Source: Cantharellus purpuraceus
Taxonomy: Eukaryota; Basidiomycota; Agaricomycetes; Cantharellales; Hydnaceae
Assembly (NCBI GenBank): GCA_025174535.1
Contig: JALBUN010000045.1
Span: 1,984,001 to 2,048,000 of the forward strand
DNA: 64,000 bases
Direction of reading: 5' to 3'
A model generated the notes under the pieces. The model had not been told where the DNA came from. It made no database searches and was given only the letters and a program-made list of their open reading frames with translations. The translations under genes and the position numbers were made by a program. Below are positions 47,371 through 59,745 of the stretch, piece by piece (within the stretch, counting starts at the first letter, position 1; every line of letters begins with the position of its first letter).

Positions 47371-47829
47371 AAAACTGATATCCTGGACGCGGAGGGTTTT
47401 GCTTATTTGCGTAGTTATTGTCGGTGTCGATTGATTCATGACCAACACTGGATTTTTGCTGTTGATCACTCATGTTACTGTCAATGTTGATATCATGGCA
47501 TTTACGGATCGTTCACACATGTTTGACAGTAAACGTCGTATTTGACTAAGGTGAGGTGATAAAACAGTCGGCATGTAACGACAGGGTGACCGAAGTGTGC
47601 GTCTAATTATATGCTAGGGGCTGGTTGGAAGGGTAGGATTACTGGAAGACGTGGACACAAAACGGCAATAAAGAGACGGAAAAACGCGAAACTTAGGTTG
47701 GAATACAGGGCTGGGATGACTTGATGATATACTGACGAGGGATAGCGAAGGCGATAGCGAGACAAGAGCGAAAATGACAATAGATCAACCCATAACCTCG
47801 AATATTAAAAGGTGCCTCATTTTCATCCA
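47371..47829. other. Convergent gap, BFR1 / RFX
   Basis: 459 bp with no plausible gene, holding both 3' untranslated regions. Confidence 0.6.
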
Positions 47830-50800
47830 TTAAACACCTTCCTCTTTGACAGGCTCCTCCACGACGTCCCGCTCGCTTTGGGCTGCGGGTGTAGTAGAAG
47901 AGGTCATCCCGGGAAGGTCCTGCGGGAAGCCAGGGACATCAAACGAGTTGTCTGATCCTGGGACAAATTCACCAAAGGACATGGACTGCTGTGAAGGTGG
48001 TGCAAGGGAGTCGTTGTGAGACGGGGTGGCGTCCATGTACGACATTGTGTTGTTATAAGACGAAGGGTTGAACGAGGTAGCAGTCGGGTCCAACGAGCTG
48101 GAGGGGAAAGGATCGTTCAGAGCTGCGAGCATACTGGATGTGGTGGGAGTATGGCTCATTTGCGAAGGTCGATCCAGGTTCTGGGTAAATGGTTCTTGGC
48201 CAGCCATAGGAGATAAGGTAAAGAAGGCTTGCTGCACGACAGGCTCGACCGAGGCTTGAACTGAGTTTGTCGACAGAGCAACGTTACGGAGAACGTTCAA
48301 AGCAATCCAATCGCTACGTGGATGGCTAATTAGACCACAAGGATACAAAATGAGGGTTGAGGACTTACTCGAGGAAAAGTTTTAGTATTTGAAAAGCCCC
48401 GAAAGCGGGATCGCTTCGGATAGTCTTGAAATCAAGAGTAAGTCTTGGGGCCAATAAGGAGATCATCAGAACAGCTTTACCAGGTCTCTCATAATTTGGC
48501 TGGTCACGTAGCCCCACCGTATCAAGACACTTCGAGAGCTTAGTGTCCCCCGGTCTTCCGTGCCTGTCACTCCACCATTGCGTTGACCCATCAAGTGGTC
48601 ACAACAGTCATCTGCCCAAGCCATAACAGTGCGCACAGGCTCGTTTGTGGTGGGCAGGGTATCCATCATTTTCACAAAGTCGACTTCCAATAATTGCACC
48701 AGGTCTTCGTGTCGACAATTACAGACCAGCGCCGCTTGGTTGCGCACAGACTCGAAATCCACATTATTCCAGGAGCGTCGCATATCGGCGAGTTGCTTAT
48801 GGTTACTCAGTACCGTCGTGAGTGCCTGCGTCACCTGGAATATGTCAAGGAAGCGCACTGCAAGCAAGAAGCAGTGTCATTAGCGCTGTGGGTGACATAT
48901 TGTACAAGTCACTCACAAACGAGGTGCCCAAATCGCGCGCCCAATTCAACTTTTGGCTCTACAAACGTAGGCCCATAGTTCTCCAATGCTAGAAGTAAAA
49001 TCTTTTCCATTTTATCTGCCAACTGTCGAAGGCTGGTCAGCGAGTGCGCAGGGATGGGCGCTAAGATCTGAGATCGTAGCGTCTCGAGAATTTCCTGAAA
49101 ATAAATAAAATGAGAACGATGTTGTAGAAGTTCACCACTGCAATACGCACGTCATAAACAATCGCATCTGCTCGAGCCATGAGGCCCGCTACGGCTGGCG
49201 CGTGAACAACCTCCCGGTGATCACCAGCTAAATTCGCCCAAAATGTTCTCAGATGCATCTCAAACTGGTCAAACCGGAACGATCGAACGCTTTCCAATAG
49301 GGAATCCAAATGATCTTCGAACCAACGCCAGACCTCGCGCGCAATCAAACCTTGCGGGGATGATGAATTGACGCCCAGCGCATCCTCAATGTTGGGAAAA
49401 TTAGATAAGACGCGCACGGACACTGGCTGGTGGGGAACCGAGTTGAACGGCACAGGAGCACCATTCTGACTAGTACCCACTGTCGGAGGGGACGGCTGTG
49501 CGGGTTGTCCGGACCCCGGGACCGAGAATGAAGGACCGGGATTAGTGCCTGTAGGAGGCCCCTGACTACGTCGACGGATTTGAGCTGGAGTCTGAGTGAA
49601 ACTGTTATCCTGTGTAGGCCTTGCCGCTACCTGTTGCTGCAAAGAGTTTGTTGTAGGCGTCTTATCACTAATATCCATGGAATAGAGTGTGGGACTTTTG
49701 ACCGGGAGAGATAAGTTACTCTTGGTATTGGAGGGAATATTCTTAGCATGTCCATTTGAGGAAGCGCCTTCTGAGCCATCGTCTTCTTCATCATCGGGAT
49801 CCGACCGAGACCCCTCTCGAGTAAATCCTTGATTGATATTTGCCCCCTGGGAGGCGCGCACAGGCAGCGTGGCTGCCGGAAGACCAGCGTGATTGTTGGA
49901 ACGACGAATGTAATCCTGCAGCCATTCGGCCTCTGTCGAAGTCGCCGGTCGGATACCACAATCTGAAACAAGTCAGAACCACGCTGCGGAGATATTACGA
50001 GACAGATACCGACAATGATACTTGCTATTGCCCCGAACACCCAACCGACGTGTTTTGATTGTGGGAAAACACAGCCTGATGGCCTTGCCCAAAGTTGCTG
50101 TATTGATGTGTGGGATCTGATATTGCTCACAGACCCGGCGGTAAGAGAAGTAGAGACCCTGCCGCGGTACATTGCCATCGGGGTATGTCGCATAATTAGC
50201 GCTAAGCCTTGATGGGATCAGAATCAGGTAATGAGTAATGCGATAGAGTTGACTTGAGACGAGCTGGCGTACCATGCCTGGACGAAAATTTGCTTTGCGC
50301 GGTCCGAAGCACTCGTTGTGGTCGCTGCCCTGACGTTAGATGCGAGGTGTTCCAATGTCAGGTCTGTGCCCAGTGTCATCCTGCCAAAGGAGGCCGCCGC
50401 GGCCGCGGCATCCTGAGGATGGGGCATATGATGCGCCATCTGAGGTCCCATGTACATGCCCGGATAATCGTTGGAGGGGTTCGAAAGATACATGGCCAGC
50501 TCATCTTGTTCGGCTTCGGAGCCCGAATGAGAGTGGGCGTCGCGGGGATAAGGAGAAGCAGCAGCACGAGCAGCGTGACGCATGTGGGCGTTTCGAATGG
50601 CCATTTGGTTCTTCATAGCTACATTGAGACCGTTACCGACACCGTTTGAAGCAGTGGAATGATTTCCGCCTGGAGGAGAATCAGCAGGGGACGTGACTCC
50701 TGTAGATGCTAAAGAATAGGATGTCGATGACTGGGAAGCAGTGGAAGAATGACGAGTGTGGGTGGTGGGAATGGATCCGGACGCACTTGCGAGACCGGCA

Positions 50801-51024
50801 AATGAGGAGCGATGATAAAAATCCTCACCTGATGGGATTGGTTGGTCAGCCTGGGGGCGTGGAAAGAACAGAAAGAGAGACAGACCTTGCGAGTGTGCGG
50901 ACGGGGGACGAGAGTTGTTGGGACCAGATGAATTGGAAGACACGGATGCAGACCTAGAGTGGGGGTCTGAAGGCATGAAGCTGACTGGATCCATTATGGG
51001 AATGCCAGACTTGACGACGGCCAT
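47830..51024 (-). CDS. RFX-family transcription factor
   Basis: Winged-helix regulator of the RFX family (yeast Crt1/Rfx1 and S. pombe Sak1 relatives), controlling DNA-damage or cell-cycle genes in other fungi. The start at 51024 gives MAVVKSGIPIMDPVSFMPSD and a Ser/His/Ala-rich disordered region including an Ala run. The RFX DNA-binding domain is LSANYATYPDGNVPRQGLYF, SYRRVCEQYQIPHINTATLG, KAIRLCFPTIKTRRLGVRGN, SKYHYCGIRP, with the conserved RRLG-RGNSKYHY recognition wing. Further on lie the RFX B/C/dimerisation-like helices (WRWFEDHLDSLLESVRSFRF, LADMRRSWNNVDFESVRNQA). The C-terminal 170 residues are Ser/Pro/Asn/Asp-rich and probably regulatory. About 850 residues; a long CT-rich leader precedes it. 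Confidence 0.92.
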
Positions 51025-51806
51025 GGTGAAGAGGAGAAGGAGGGGAAGAAAGCGGAGATGTGGGAGAGGAAGGAATAGTCACGGCCCAGCCGTACGAAGA
51101 AAGAGACGGCGGTATAGACTCGAAGACGGTGTGACCGGCAAAGAGGCTAGAAGAGAAGAGAGAAGAGAAAAGAAAGAGGAAAAGAGAAAGAAGAGATATG
51201 CGAAGAGGAGCGCAGAAACTGGCTCTGGCTCGAAGCCCCCTGGAGAGGAGGACGAGATACAGCGCAAGGCAGTACTTCGAAGTGGATCCGGGTGCACGGA
51301 TGGCTGCCTTGACGACTGCCGAGAAACCCGTATTGGGACAAAAGTTACGAGGAGAGCGTAATATTCAAGTGAGGCAGACGGATGCAACGGCGAGGAGAAC
51401 GAAAATGTGATGGTGAGCAGCAAGAATGTGATGGTTTAGATAGTAGATGAAGGTGCTAGTAGTGCAGCACAAACACGAGTCAACAATTCAACCAGGCAAT
51501 ATGAAGTCGATCTCCAATCGCTTTGATCTCTGATCTTTCCCTTGTCTTTTGCTTCCCGCCACATCCTCCGCGTCCTCCTCTGCCGTCTCCTACCTGTGCC
51601 CCCTGTCCTTGCCCCTTTTGCTCACCACAGCGCCATCTCTTCAACATCACCCCGCGGCCTGTCCCGCCATCATACAGCGCTAACTCTCTTTCCGCCTTAG
51701 CGCACCCATCAATCCGGCTGCCTGTTTGACACCCCTCTCTCGCATCGCATGATCATGATCACTGATAGTCATACATTCCCTGATTCCATGATTCACACGA
51801 CATTGC
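51025..51806. promoter_or_regulatory. RFX leader/promoter, purine-pyrimidine asymmetric
   Basis: 780 bp with strong strand bias: about 51040-51210 is GA-rich on the plus strand (a CT-rich 5' leader for RFX) and about 51536-51640 is CT-rich on the plus strand. Frames here are low-complexity and not convincing genes. Confidence 0.5.
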
Positions 51807-54080
51807 TCACCCCCCCAGGTACATATTTTCCTTGAACCGCTTCCATAGCTTCTTCTTCTTCGCCAGCTTCCGCGCCAGCTTCACCCATGATCTAATGGTC
51901 AAGTCCTCCATCCCATACGGCGCAAGATTCCTCTCGCTTGCAGTCTTCTCCATTTCCCTGGGAAGTAGTTTTGGCGGTATCGGATACACAAACCTTGCCG
52001 CTTCGGCTGCTGTCGCACCCTCTGGCGGATGCAGCGCAGAAGATTCATAAGTCACATATTCCAATTCCCACTCGGGAGGATGCGTCTCGTTTGCCGCCCC
52101 GAGCTCCGGCATGTAGAACTGCTCGCCCTTGTCACCAGGGGCCCCTCGAAGGATAAAAATGCAAATTACCTGTGAATACCCCAGTGGACTCCACAATGTG
52201 TTTGTTCTCGATGGCGCGTGCTCGTCCGAGTGCCACTTTTCTTGCGGGCTGCGACACTCCCAACGGTCTCGGTTCTTCTTCTTCTTGCAATCCTTTTGCT
52301 TGCCTCCATGCCGGTGACCATGCTTACGTTTCAACCCTTTCTTCTTCTGCCGCTCACCCACCTTCGTATGATCTCCGGGCTCGGCTGTACATGCATTATG
52401 GCTCGTGACATTGTACGAGAAAATCCGGAGAGCCGGCAAGTATGGGTTGGCTACCACGCTGGGAGATACGTTGACGACAGCCCACTCGTCAAGATCGATT
52501 TTCGATTTTTTGGGTATATCTTTGAAATCTTTACGGAGAGTATTGTGTAGCTTGTGTTTTTTCTGGATGGACACCCCATCCGTTTCTTCTGGCTCCAATA
52601 GATCTTCGGCATTCAGGAAAAAGAACTAGCCGGAAATTCATCCATCAGATTAGCACCAGGTCAGGAGATGATCGTACAAAGTCAACATTCATATGCTAAT
52701 ATAAACCTTGTGCTCAGCTGAGACTTTGTGACGAGGTACGTATGCACATACCCCGTACAGATGACCTAGTATTGTGTCCTGGAACCGTAGGGATAATTCT
52801 ACGTATCGTCGAAACTGGCATAATGCTTTAGACGACTACGCCACATGACACGCAGCACTCACACATTCAGGAAAGAAGTTGCCTGGCGTAGGGGGTACAT
52901 GTCCCGCTAACCAAACCTGTAGAGAGTCATCAAAAAGTGTGGGACGACTCCCATTAATTGCTTACCTGCATCTTTCGATCCCGAAATAAACCCAACTGCA
53001 CATCCAGCCAATCAAATTGCAGATTTCCAGGGTCATTGATGTCTTTATACTCGCAGCCTCCGACAGCTGGAATATTCCGACCATCGTCTCATGCAGCAAC
53101 TCTAAATCCACACGACTTACCCTTATTGGAATCATAAAAGTACATTGTGTTGAGACTGATTGCCGCCACTTGATTGGGTATGATTTCGGTGGAAAAATAA
53201 GCACCACGCTGGAAGACTTGGTATGACGAAAAGGGTATGAAAGACTGCCAAATGTCAGCATATTCATTTGTAACGCTGTTAGGACCAGGCTCCAAGATGT
53301 TCTGCGCATTGATATGAGTGTATTGAAGCTATGCACGAACTCAAGAGACTCATTACATGGGCTACGGCGACAGTGTGTCAATAGGTTGCCCACATATAAG
53401 ACATGGACGCTTACGCCAAACATCATTATTACCTGTAATGGTTTTATTCAGTATGAAAGCCTCCAGAGTAGTCAAACAACAATTACCCAGGTTCGGAACG
53501 ACTGGGATTTCGCGTCTCGTGAAAATCTCCTCCATCCTCTGGGCAGCGACTCTATTCATAGAGTAAATCTCGTCTGGCGTTCGAGGAATCAAACGGTCGT
53601 GATCATGCCTTGTGCTCCGTGAGAACATGCTCTGATGAGAGACCCGGGAATACAAACCGTGCGCTATCCCCCGTCCCTACGTCGCACCACGCCACTAAAT
53701 ACAGTTTAATCATCATCCCAAATGCGGTGCTCACATATAACAAAGTCAATCTCGTCTGCCCAATTATTCTCAAGGTAGTCGAAAGTCAGGTTCATAAACC
53801 TGAGCGACGAGTCGCACTCGGAATAAGGAGCGCCCCAGTAACCCGACCTCTCAGCCTCGCCTTTCGGCTTGTGTCGATGGCATGAAGATGAAATGGAAGC
53901 ATTTGCAATGTAGTGCGCGTCTGGGTGAATGTCTGTAATGTGGAGAAATCGGCCGTGAAGTGGAACGCGTGCTTGTGTGATCGTCAAGGGCGCTTGCGGA
54001 ACGGCATGAGCATGTGCAGCTTGGCATGCAGCCAGTGCGAAAAGTTGAAGTAACAACATAACCGCGAGGGCTCGCGCCAA
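51807..54080 (-). CDS. PPN1: Endopolyphosphatase (Ppn1-type)
   Basis: Vacuolar calcineurin-like phosphoesterase that cuts inorganic polyphosphate internally. MARALAVMLLLQLFALAACQ is a signal anchor. Metal-binding motifs follow: FLHITDIHPDAHY, TGDSARHDHD, GNNDVWPHN and AGHVPPTPG, with GHLYGHMN completing the site. YWGAPYSECDSSLRFMNLTF and FNVFQ-type segments (SSYQVFQRGAYFSTEI) are family-typical. A Lys/His-rich insert (KKKGLKRKHGHRHGGKQKD) lies late in the protein at about 52270-52340. The end reads SWVKLARKLAKKKKLWKRF then NMYLGG. About ten exons, about 600 residues. In yeast the enzyme is matured by vacuolar proteases, and a protease A gene lies 18 kb away. Confidence 0.9.
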
Positions 54081-54618
54081 GTCTCTTCGAGCGAGCTGGT
54101 CAAGGGAGGGCGGGGGTCTGCAGTGCGATCAAGATGGCACGAGGCACGTTCGTTCAGGGGATCCCACAGTGGGAGGATAGGGGAAACTCCTTAGTGATTC
54201 GCGTGGCGCAAGGCTATATTTGCGCAATCTAACAATTTAAGGATTTACAAGCCAGGTTGTTAACGAGCCATTCTCTAAATGGATCAATATTGAGGGGGGT
54301 GGGCAAGACAATACGAATGCTACAAGTTATAATAAAGTACACAGCGAGGTGATAATAGAATATGCGTTACGGACAAGACTTGCAGATAGTGATTACCGGA
54401 ACCAGTGTATAGCCGGGCAAAAAGAGAATTAGGCAGAGAACGCTCTCTATGTTTAGGTCTTGAGCGAGCGCGAGGGCGAAGCGGCAGGGCATTGCAGGGA
54501 AACGTCAGTACGAGGGCGCTGATGAAGCTCGAGGAGATGTGTCGTGTGCTCTTTGACAGCGAGAACAGACGATATTGATTTCGAAGCGATCTCACACGCC
54601 TGCAGATGGGTATTATTC

Positions 54619-55080
54619 TCAGCGGGGCGCACAGGACATAATATTTAGCATCATGCTTACGCGGCTGTACCCGCCCGGCTGCATCGCTGATCTCGAATGT
54701 GAGATCAGATTATGAATCGCGTCAAAAGAGTAGCTGCGCAGGGTACTAAATAGCTCGCTCTGACTCCTCGGGGGTATGTATAGGTCCTGCCCGCTGTCGT
54801 AACGACTGAGGGCGGCGTATGAGGCGTACAGACCCATAAGTCTGGGGATGGCAAGGGCTGAATAGTGCCACAAGGAAACATATGACTAGAGTTACTCACG
54901 TCTCCGTGAGGGAGGCATGCTCCGAGTCCCAGAAGATGTCTGTGCTGCAGAAAGGGCTGAGAGACGATGTCGGCGGTGGGAAGAGTTATCATACCTGATT
55001 CTATGGAAGGACTGAGCTTCGGGGGAAGTGGGGGCATAGAATCGATCCATTGTGCGAGTGGAGTGCCCCGCAGTGAGCAT
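54619..55080 (-). CDS. Possible small orphan gene
   Basis: No family recognised. A first frame (MLTAGHSTRTMDRFYAPTSP at 55080, or Met at 55050) runs to a good GTGAGT donor near 54898. CAG acceptors near 54840-54862 lead into either of two open frames, one with LMGLYASYAALSRYDSGQDL. It could equally be a spliced non-coding RNA or chance. The flanking 54081-54618 and 55081-55474 show nothing further. Confidence 0.25.
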
Positions 55081-55474
55081 GGGACCTTTTATGTGGAAGA
55101 TGTGGGAAAGGCACTTGGCACTCTGACGGTTCTTTATATGTATGCTAGGGAAGGGGAGCGCTGAGCTGACCGAAAGGCTTGGCGGATTGGCGGTGGCGGC
55201 TCAGACGTACGAGTCATGCCTTTGACCACGTTCGTACGTTTTTGTCTATCCACGTCCATGCGCGCCCATAGACCCTTGTGGACGCGCTTCGCTGTCAACC
55301 ACTCGGCTAGCACACATCTCCGCCTGCGTCAGGTAAGTTCGCACCTCAGAATCTTTCTTCCTGCTGCTTCTCACAATGCTCGGCATTAAAAAAAAACCAT
55401 GTCGCCACTTTGTAACATCATTTCAGCTCGTGACCGCTTTCTCTCGTCTTTCTATATCATCATCTGCCACGATC

Positions 55475-58282
55475 ATGTCCTCACTCGTTGTCTTGGAGAA
55501 GCGTCAATCTAATCCCGGCGAGAAGCCCCTCTGGTCCCCTTTATATCCACAAGGAACCAAAACATTCCGCTTCCGCGATGCTGTAAACGACAAGTTCGGT
55601 ACTTCTCTCGATTCCTACGAAGATCTGTATAAGTGGTCTGTCGAAAATATCTCCGATTTTTGGTCTACAGTGTGGGATGAGACAGGCGTACTAGGCGACA
55701 AGGGCTCCCATGTCGTCGATAATCGCTCTACGCCTGCAGACAACCCGGCGTGGTTCCCCGAAGCCAGAGTTAACTGGGCGGAGAATATGCTCCGTTGTCG
55801 TTCCCTGCACACGGCCCTTATTTCAATTGGTGAGCGGCTGAGTCGCTATTCCCAGGCACTTCCTCCAAGTCTAATTTGACCCAAGCCGAGCCCACCCCTG
55901 GTTCTCCGAACCCTATCAAGCGAATAATATCATACCATGAACTCTATAACCTTGTTTCCAATGTCGTCTCAGCGCTGCTTCTCGTCTCTATCGAGCCAGG
56001 CGACCGCGTGGCCTCTTATTCTTCGAATTGCCTTGTCTGTATTTCTGCTTCAAGCCCCACGCTCTGACAGGACTTAATTATCCGTAGGAGAACGTGGCTT
56101 GCTGCCTTGCCACAACAGCGGTAGGCGGAATCTGGGTAGGTTTTAAAATGGCACCCCCACGTACCGCCTTCGACTGCGTGATCTCTTCTAGATTAGTGCT
56201 GCGGCTGATTTTGGTCCGGACGGTGTACTTGAAAGGTAAGTCTCTTGGATGAATGCAGCAGTCCCCTATACGAGCAACGACCACACATAGATTCCGACAG
56301 GTCCAACCGAAAGTAATCTTCAGCTCAGACGAAGTGGTGTAAGACCAGGGAAAAAGTTTCCGCAATGCTCACTTACACTGATTCCTAAGATATAATGCTA
56401 AGGTTCATCCTCACCTCTCCAAGTTATCAACGCTACTAGACGGGCTCCGCTTCCATTCCGTTGTTCCCTCGAAAGTGGTCATCATACCTCGGAATGATGG
56501 TAGCGATCGCTCCAATTGGAGGAAAGATTGGGTAGCATTTCAGGATTTTGTCAATCAGGGTGCTGTCCGCAAACTCGGAAGGGATGCCTCTGGCGAGATA
56601 CTATGGCGAAGAGGAAGCTTCGATTGGCCTCTATGGATCCTCTTCAGCTCTGGGACCACCGGGCTCCCGAAACCCATTGTCCATCGGGCCGGTGGCATGC
56701 TCCTTCAGAGCAATAAGGAATGCCACTCTCTCTATGTCGCTTCTTAACATACAAACGATTGACTTCTTACAGGAACACCTAATCTGCTCAGAGCTGACCC
56801 CTTCGGATGTTTTCTTTTACTACACAAGCTGTGGATGGATGATGTATAATTATTTGATCTCTGGGCTTTCTGCTGGCTGTACCCTCGTGTTGTACGATGG
56901 CTCTCCTCTCCATGACAAGTCACTTCTCTGGCGTCTTGTGGACGATCTTGGTATCACTGTGTTTGGGACTTCTGCAAAGTATCTCGACTCTCTCTCAGTG
57001 AGCCAGTAACGTATCCAACTTAGTTGTCGTACTCCTGATGTTGTCACAATCGCAGAGGGTATATCGCCCTAGAGAGCATCATGACTTGTCCTCGCTTAAA
57101 CATATATATTCCACCGGTTCCCCTCTACCGGGAGCTTTATATGATTTTATATACCAACATATACACCCCAATGTACTTGTAGGATCTATCACGGGTACTT
57201 ATCTCTCCCTCCATCGCACTGGTGTATCCGTTGATTTCTGTTTCAGGAGGAACCGATATATGCTCGCTGTTTGCTGGACAGAACACTGCACTGCCGGTAT
57301 ATCGTGGGGAGATCCAGTGTCGGATGCTTGGCATGGCTATCGAAGCCTTTTCGCAGGAAGGCAAGCCAGTGCCCCCTGGTGAGGCGGGAGAGTTAGTTTG
57401 CCTACAGCCATTTCCTTGTCAGCCAATTGGATTCTGGCCGTTACCGGGGTTTGGCAGCGACATAGAAGTGGATGAGGCGCGTAAGCGTTACAAGCAGTCT
57501 TATTTCGAGACCTTTGAGAATGTTTGGTGTAAGCTAGAGTTTTTCTTTGTCGTCGAATAGTCTGCTGACTATTTATAATTTAGATCATGGAGACCATGTG
57601 ATTATGTCGAAGTCTCGAGCGAGAAATGGTGGCGGGTTAATAATGCTTGGTCGGAGCGATGGCGTGCTGTGAGCATCTGGTTGGCATTGTTTCCGAGCCA
57701 ATGTTGACATTTGGTTTACCTCAAGCAACCCAGGGGGAGTACGCTTTGGTTCCAGTGAAATTTACGATGTATTGGAACAGTACTTTGCAGAGTCGGTTCC
57801 CTCCATCCCTCTAGCTCATGTTGTGCACGATGCCTTGGCGGTTGGCCAATCAATTCAAAACGGCAGTGACGAGCGTGTCATTCTTTTTGTGAAGCTTGGC
57901 GACGGAGAATCGCTGAGCGAGGAACTGGAAACCGCCATACGACAGCAGGTAAGGGCGAAGAGGAGCGCCAGACACGTCCCGGAAAAGGTGAGTGGATTTC
58001 GCGTGGCGGATACCTGGCGGATAGACAACGATGTGTGTGTAGATCATCCAGGTGGGAGACATTCCCTACACCCTGAATGGGAAGCGTGTGGAAGTTCCGG
58101 TAAAGAAGGTGCATTGGGCCCAGCCGCCGCTATTTTTTCCTTCTGGCTTCTAAGTGACTTGTGAACAGATCATCAACGGAGCCTCGCTGGCCAGCGTCAA
58201 TCCATCTACGCTCCGCAATCCAGAGTGTCTACCGTTCTACGCCGAACTGGGTGCGCAATTGCGAAAGGAGTCTTCATTATGA
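55475..58282 (+). CDS. Acetoacetyl-CoA synthetase (acetoacetate-CoA ligase)
   Basis: Adenylate-forming enzyme activating acetoacetate to acetoacetyl-CoA for ketone-body or sterol metabolism; cytosolic. The start at 55475 (MSSLVVLEKRQSNPGEKPLW) was preferred; an upstream in-frame Met at 55376 would add 33 residues. Landmarks: FPEARVNWAENML, ENVACCLATTAVGGIW, the AMP-binding P-loop LFSSGTTGLPKPIVHRAGG, FFYYTSCGWMMYNYLISGL, YSTGSPLPGALYDF, the ISGGTDICSLFAG-type adenine motif, YHGDH, and the C-terminal catalytic-lysine segment IPYTLNGKRVEVPVKKIING, ending QLRKESSL. About ten introns, about 670 residues, the normal length. Confidence 0.93.
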
Positions 58283-58518
58283 TGTTATTGTATGGGTCGC
58301 GGGATTATTTCTATAGTTACTCCTGCCTCATGTTTTGTACCATAAGAGGCACTGCGATCTAGCCGGGAGCACAAAAATTCCCACGAGAATTTGTGCGGCT
58401 GAGGTGCCCATGCACTCCGAATCTGCGTAGGCACATATAAGGTCGAGCAGGGCCTCGAGGTTACCCCGTTGTTCACAGCCAACCCTCGTTCCCTTTACGC
58501 GTGGCTCTGTTAGCGAGG

Positions 58519-59745
58519 ATGGGGCACGACACGAAGGCCTCTATTTACTCAAGGATCGCAACTAGGGCGCGTAGCTTTCAGGCTGCTCTCCCGAAAATGC
58601 ACCTTCTTTTCAACGTTCTGAGGACCTTTACGTTCGGTATGAGTAACTTGGTTGTCATCCCAAGAGTGGTATCCTTGACTATCAACTTCTAGTTGTCATC
58701 CTGGCATGGTCGGTCATTGTGTTGGCCCTGGCTGTCCACTTCCAGTTTCTCCTCGTTTCATCAGAGCTAAGTATGTACTTCTTTGAAGTCATGCAGTCCT
58801 TTCACTGATGCACGTTCTCTAATAGCACACTTCGTCCCCCTCGCCATCTTCGCAGCCGCCTTTACAAGCGTCGTCATGGGAATTTTGTGCGTATACACGA
58901 TGTATAGCACTTGCCTTTTCCTACATGAATCTCTGTTGCAATAGACTGGGTCTCAGTAATTTCCGGAAGATAAACCCAGTTTCAACGCGAGTCGAGCTCT
59001 GTTCTTTAGCTCTTGTAGGCGTAGTCTGGCTCGGTGAGAAGAAGGCTGCACTCAGAAGCCTTAAATCTGTACCTAACCCGTAAGACAGCCCTTGGACTTC
59101 TCATGGCCACATCTCCGTCCCAAGATGCCGATGTGGAGTGCTTTTCAGAAAGTGATGGGTCGCTTGAAGTCACAAGTTGTAAGCATCCGTCCGAACTTGC
59201 TGTAACATTGATAACACGATACGCAAGTCACAACTGACACATTTCATGCGCAATATCGCGTTCTGGAGGCCTTTTCATTATTTAACGCTATATTATGTGA
59301 GTCAACGTAAACACAGATATCATATTTTATCTTACTAAATTCCTTACTTGGGGAAGCATGGATTTACTTTCTCACATTGCTCGTGCTGGCTCTCAGGCAC
59401 CATCATCTTGGCTGGAAGCGAGTCTGGCAGACATCAGCCACAAGTTCTCCTGTCAAACGACGTTCGTCACAGAAGGTGCCTCACCGCTCAGGAAGCCTTC
59501 CAGCACCCGTAACCGCTAGAATGGTTGCAAACATCACTACTACCCGAGATGGACACAGGTCACGCCAAGTTATGCACCATCCACCATCCGGCGATCCCGC
59601 GCGGCGCCAGCTGCCCCGCCATTCGCCACGTCCTAAAGAAGCCAAAGGCAAAACTTATGTTGTTTACGTCCCTGATGTCAGCCGTCCGCCAGAAGCTCAC
59701 CCAAGGACTCATCGTCGCACCACATCGCCAGCTGGAGGCAGGTGA
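58519..59745 (+). CDS. MARVEL-like four-span membrane protein, copy 1
   Basis: Four-transmembrane protein of a MARVEL-like fungal family, probably in plasma membrane or endosomes. Seven exons join in frame: MGHDTKASIYSRIATRARSF then VVILAWSVIVLALAVHFQFL (TM1), HFVPLAIFAAAFTSVVMGIL (TM2), ELCSLALVGVVWLALGLLMA (TM3), a loop with DVECFSE, then YRVLEAFSLFNAILSWIYFL and LTLLVLALRHHHLGW (TM4). A basic, Pro/Arg-rich cytosolic tail of about 105 residues follows to the stop at 59743-59745. Intron positions resemble those of the gene at 61579. The function of this family is not established. Confidence 0.75.

Noticed and set aside
50915..51361. 148-codon plus-strand Arg/Lys-rich frame
   Set aside because: Antisense of the RFX 5' end and its GA/CT-biased leader; the charge comes from purine-rich DNA.
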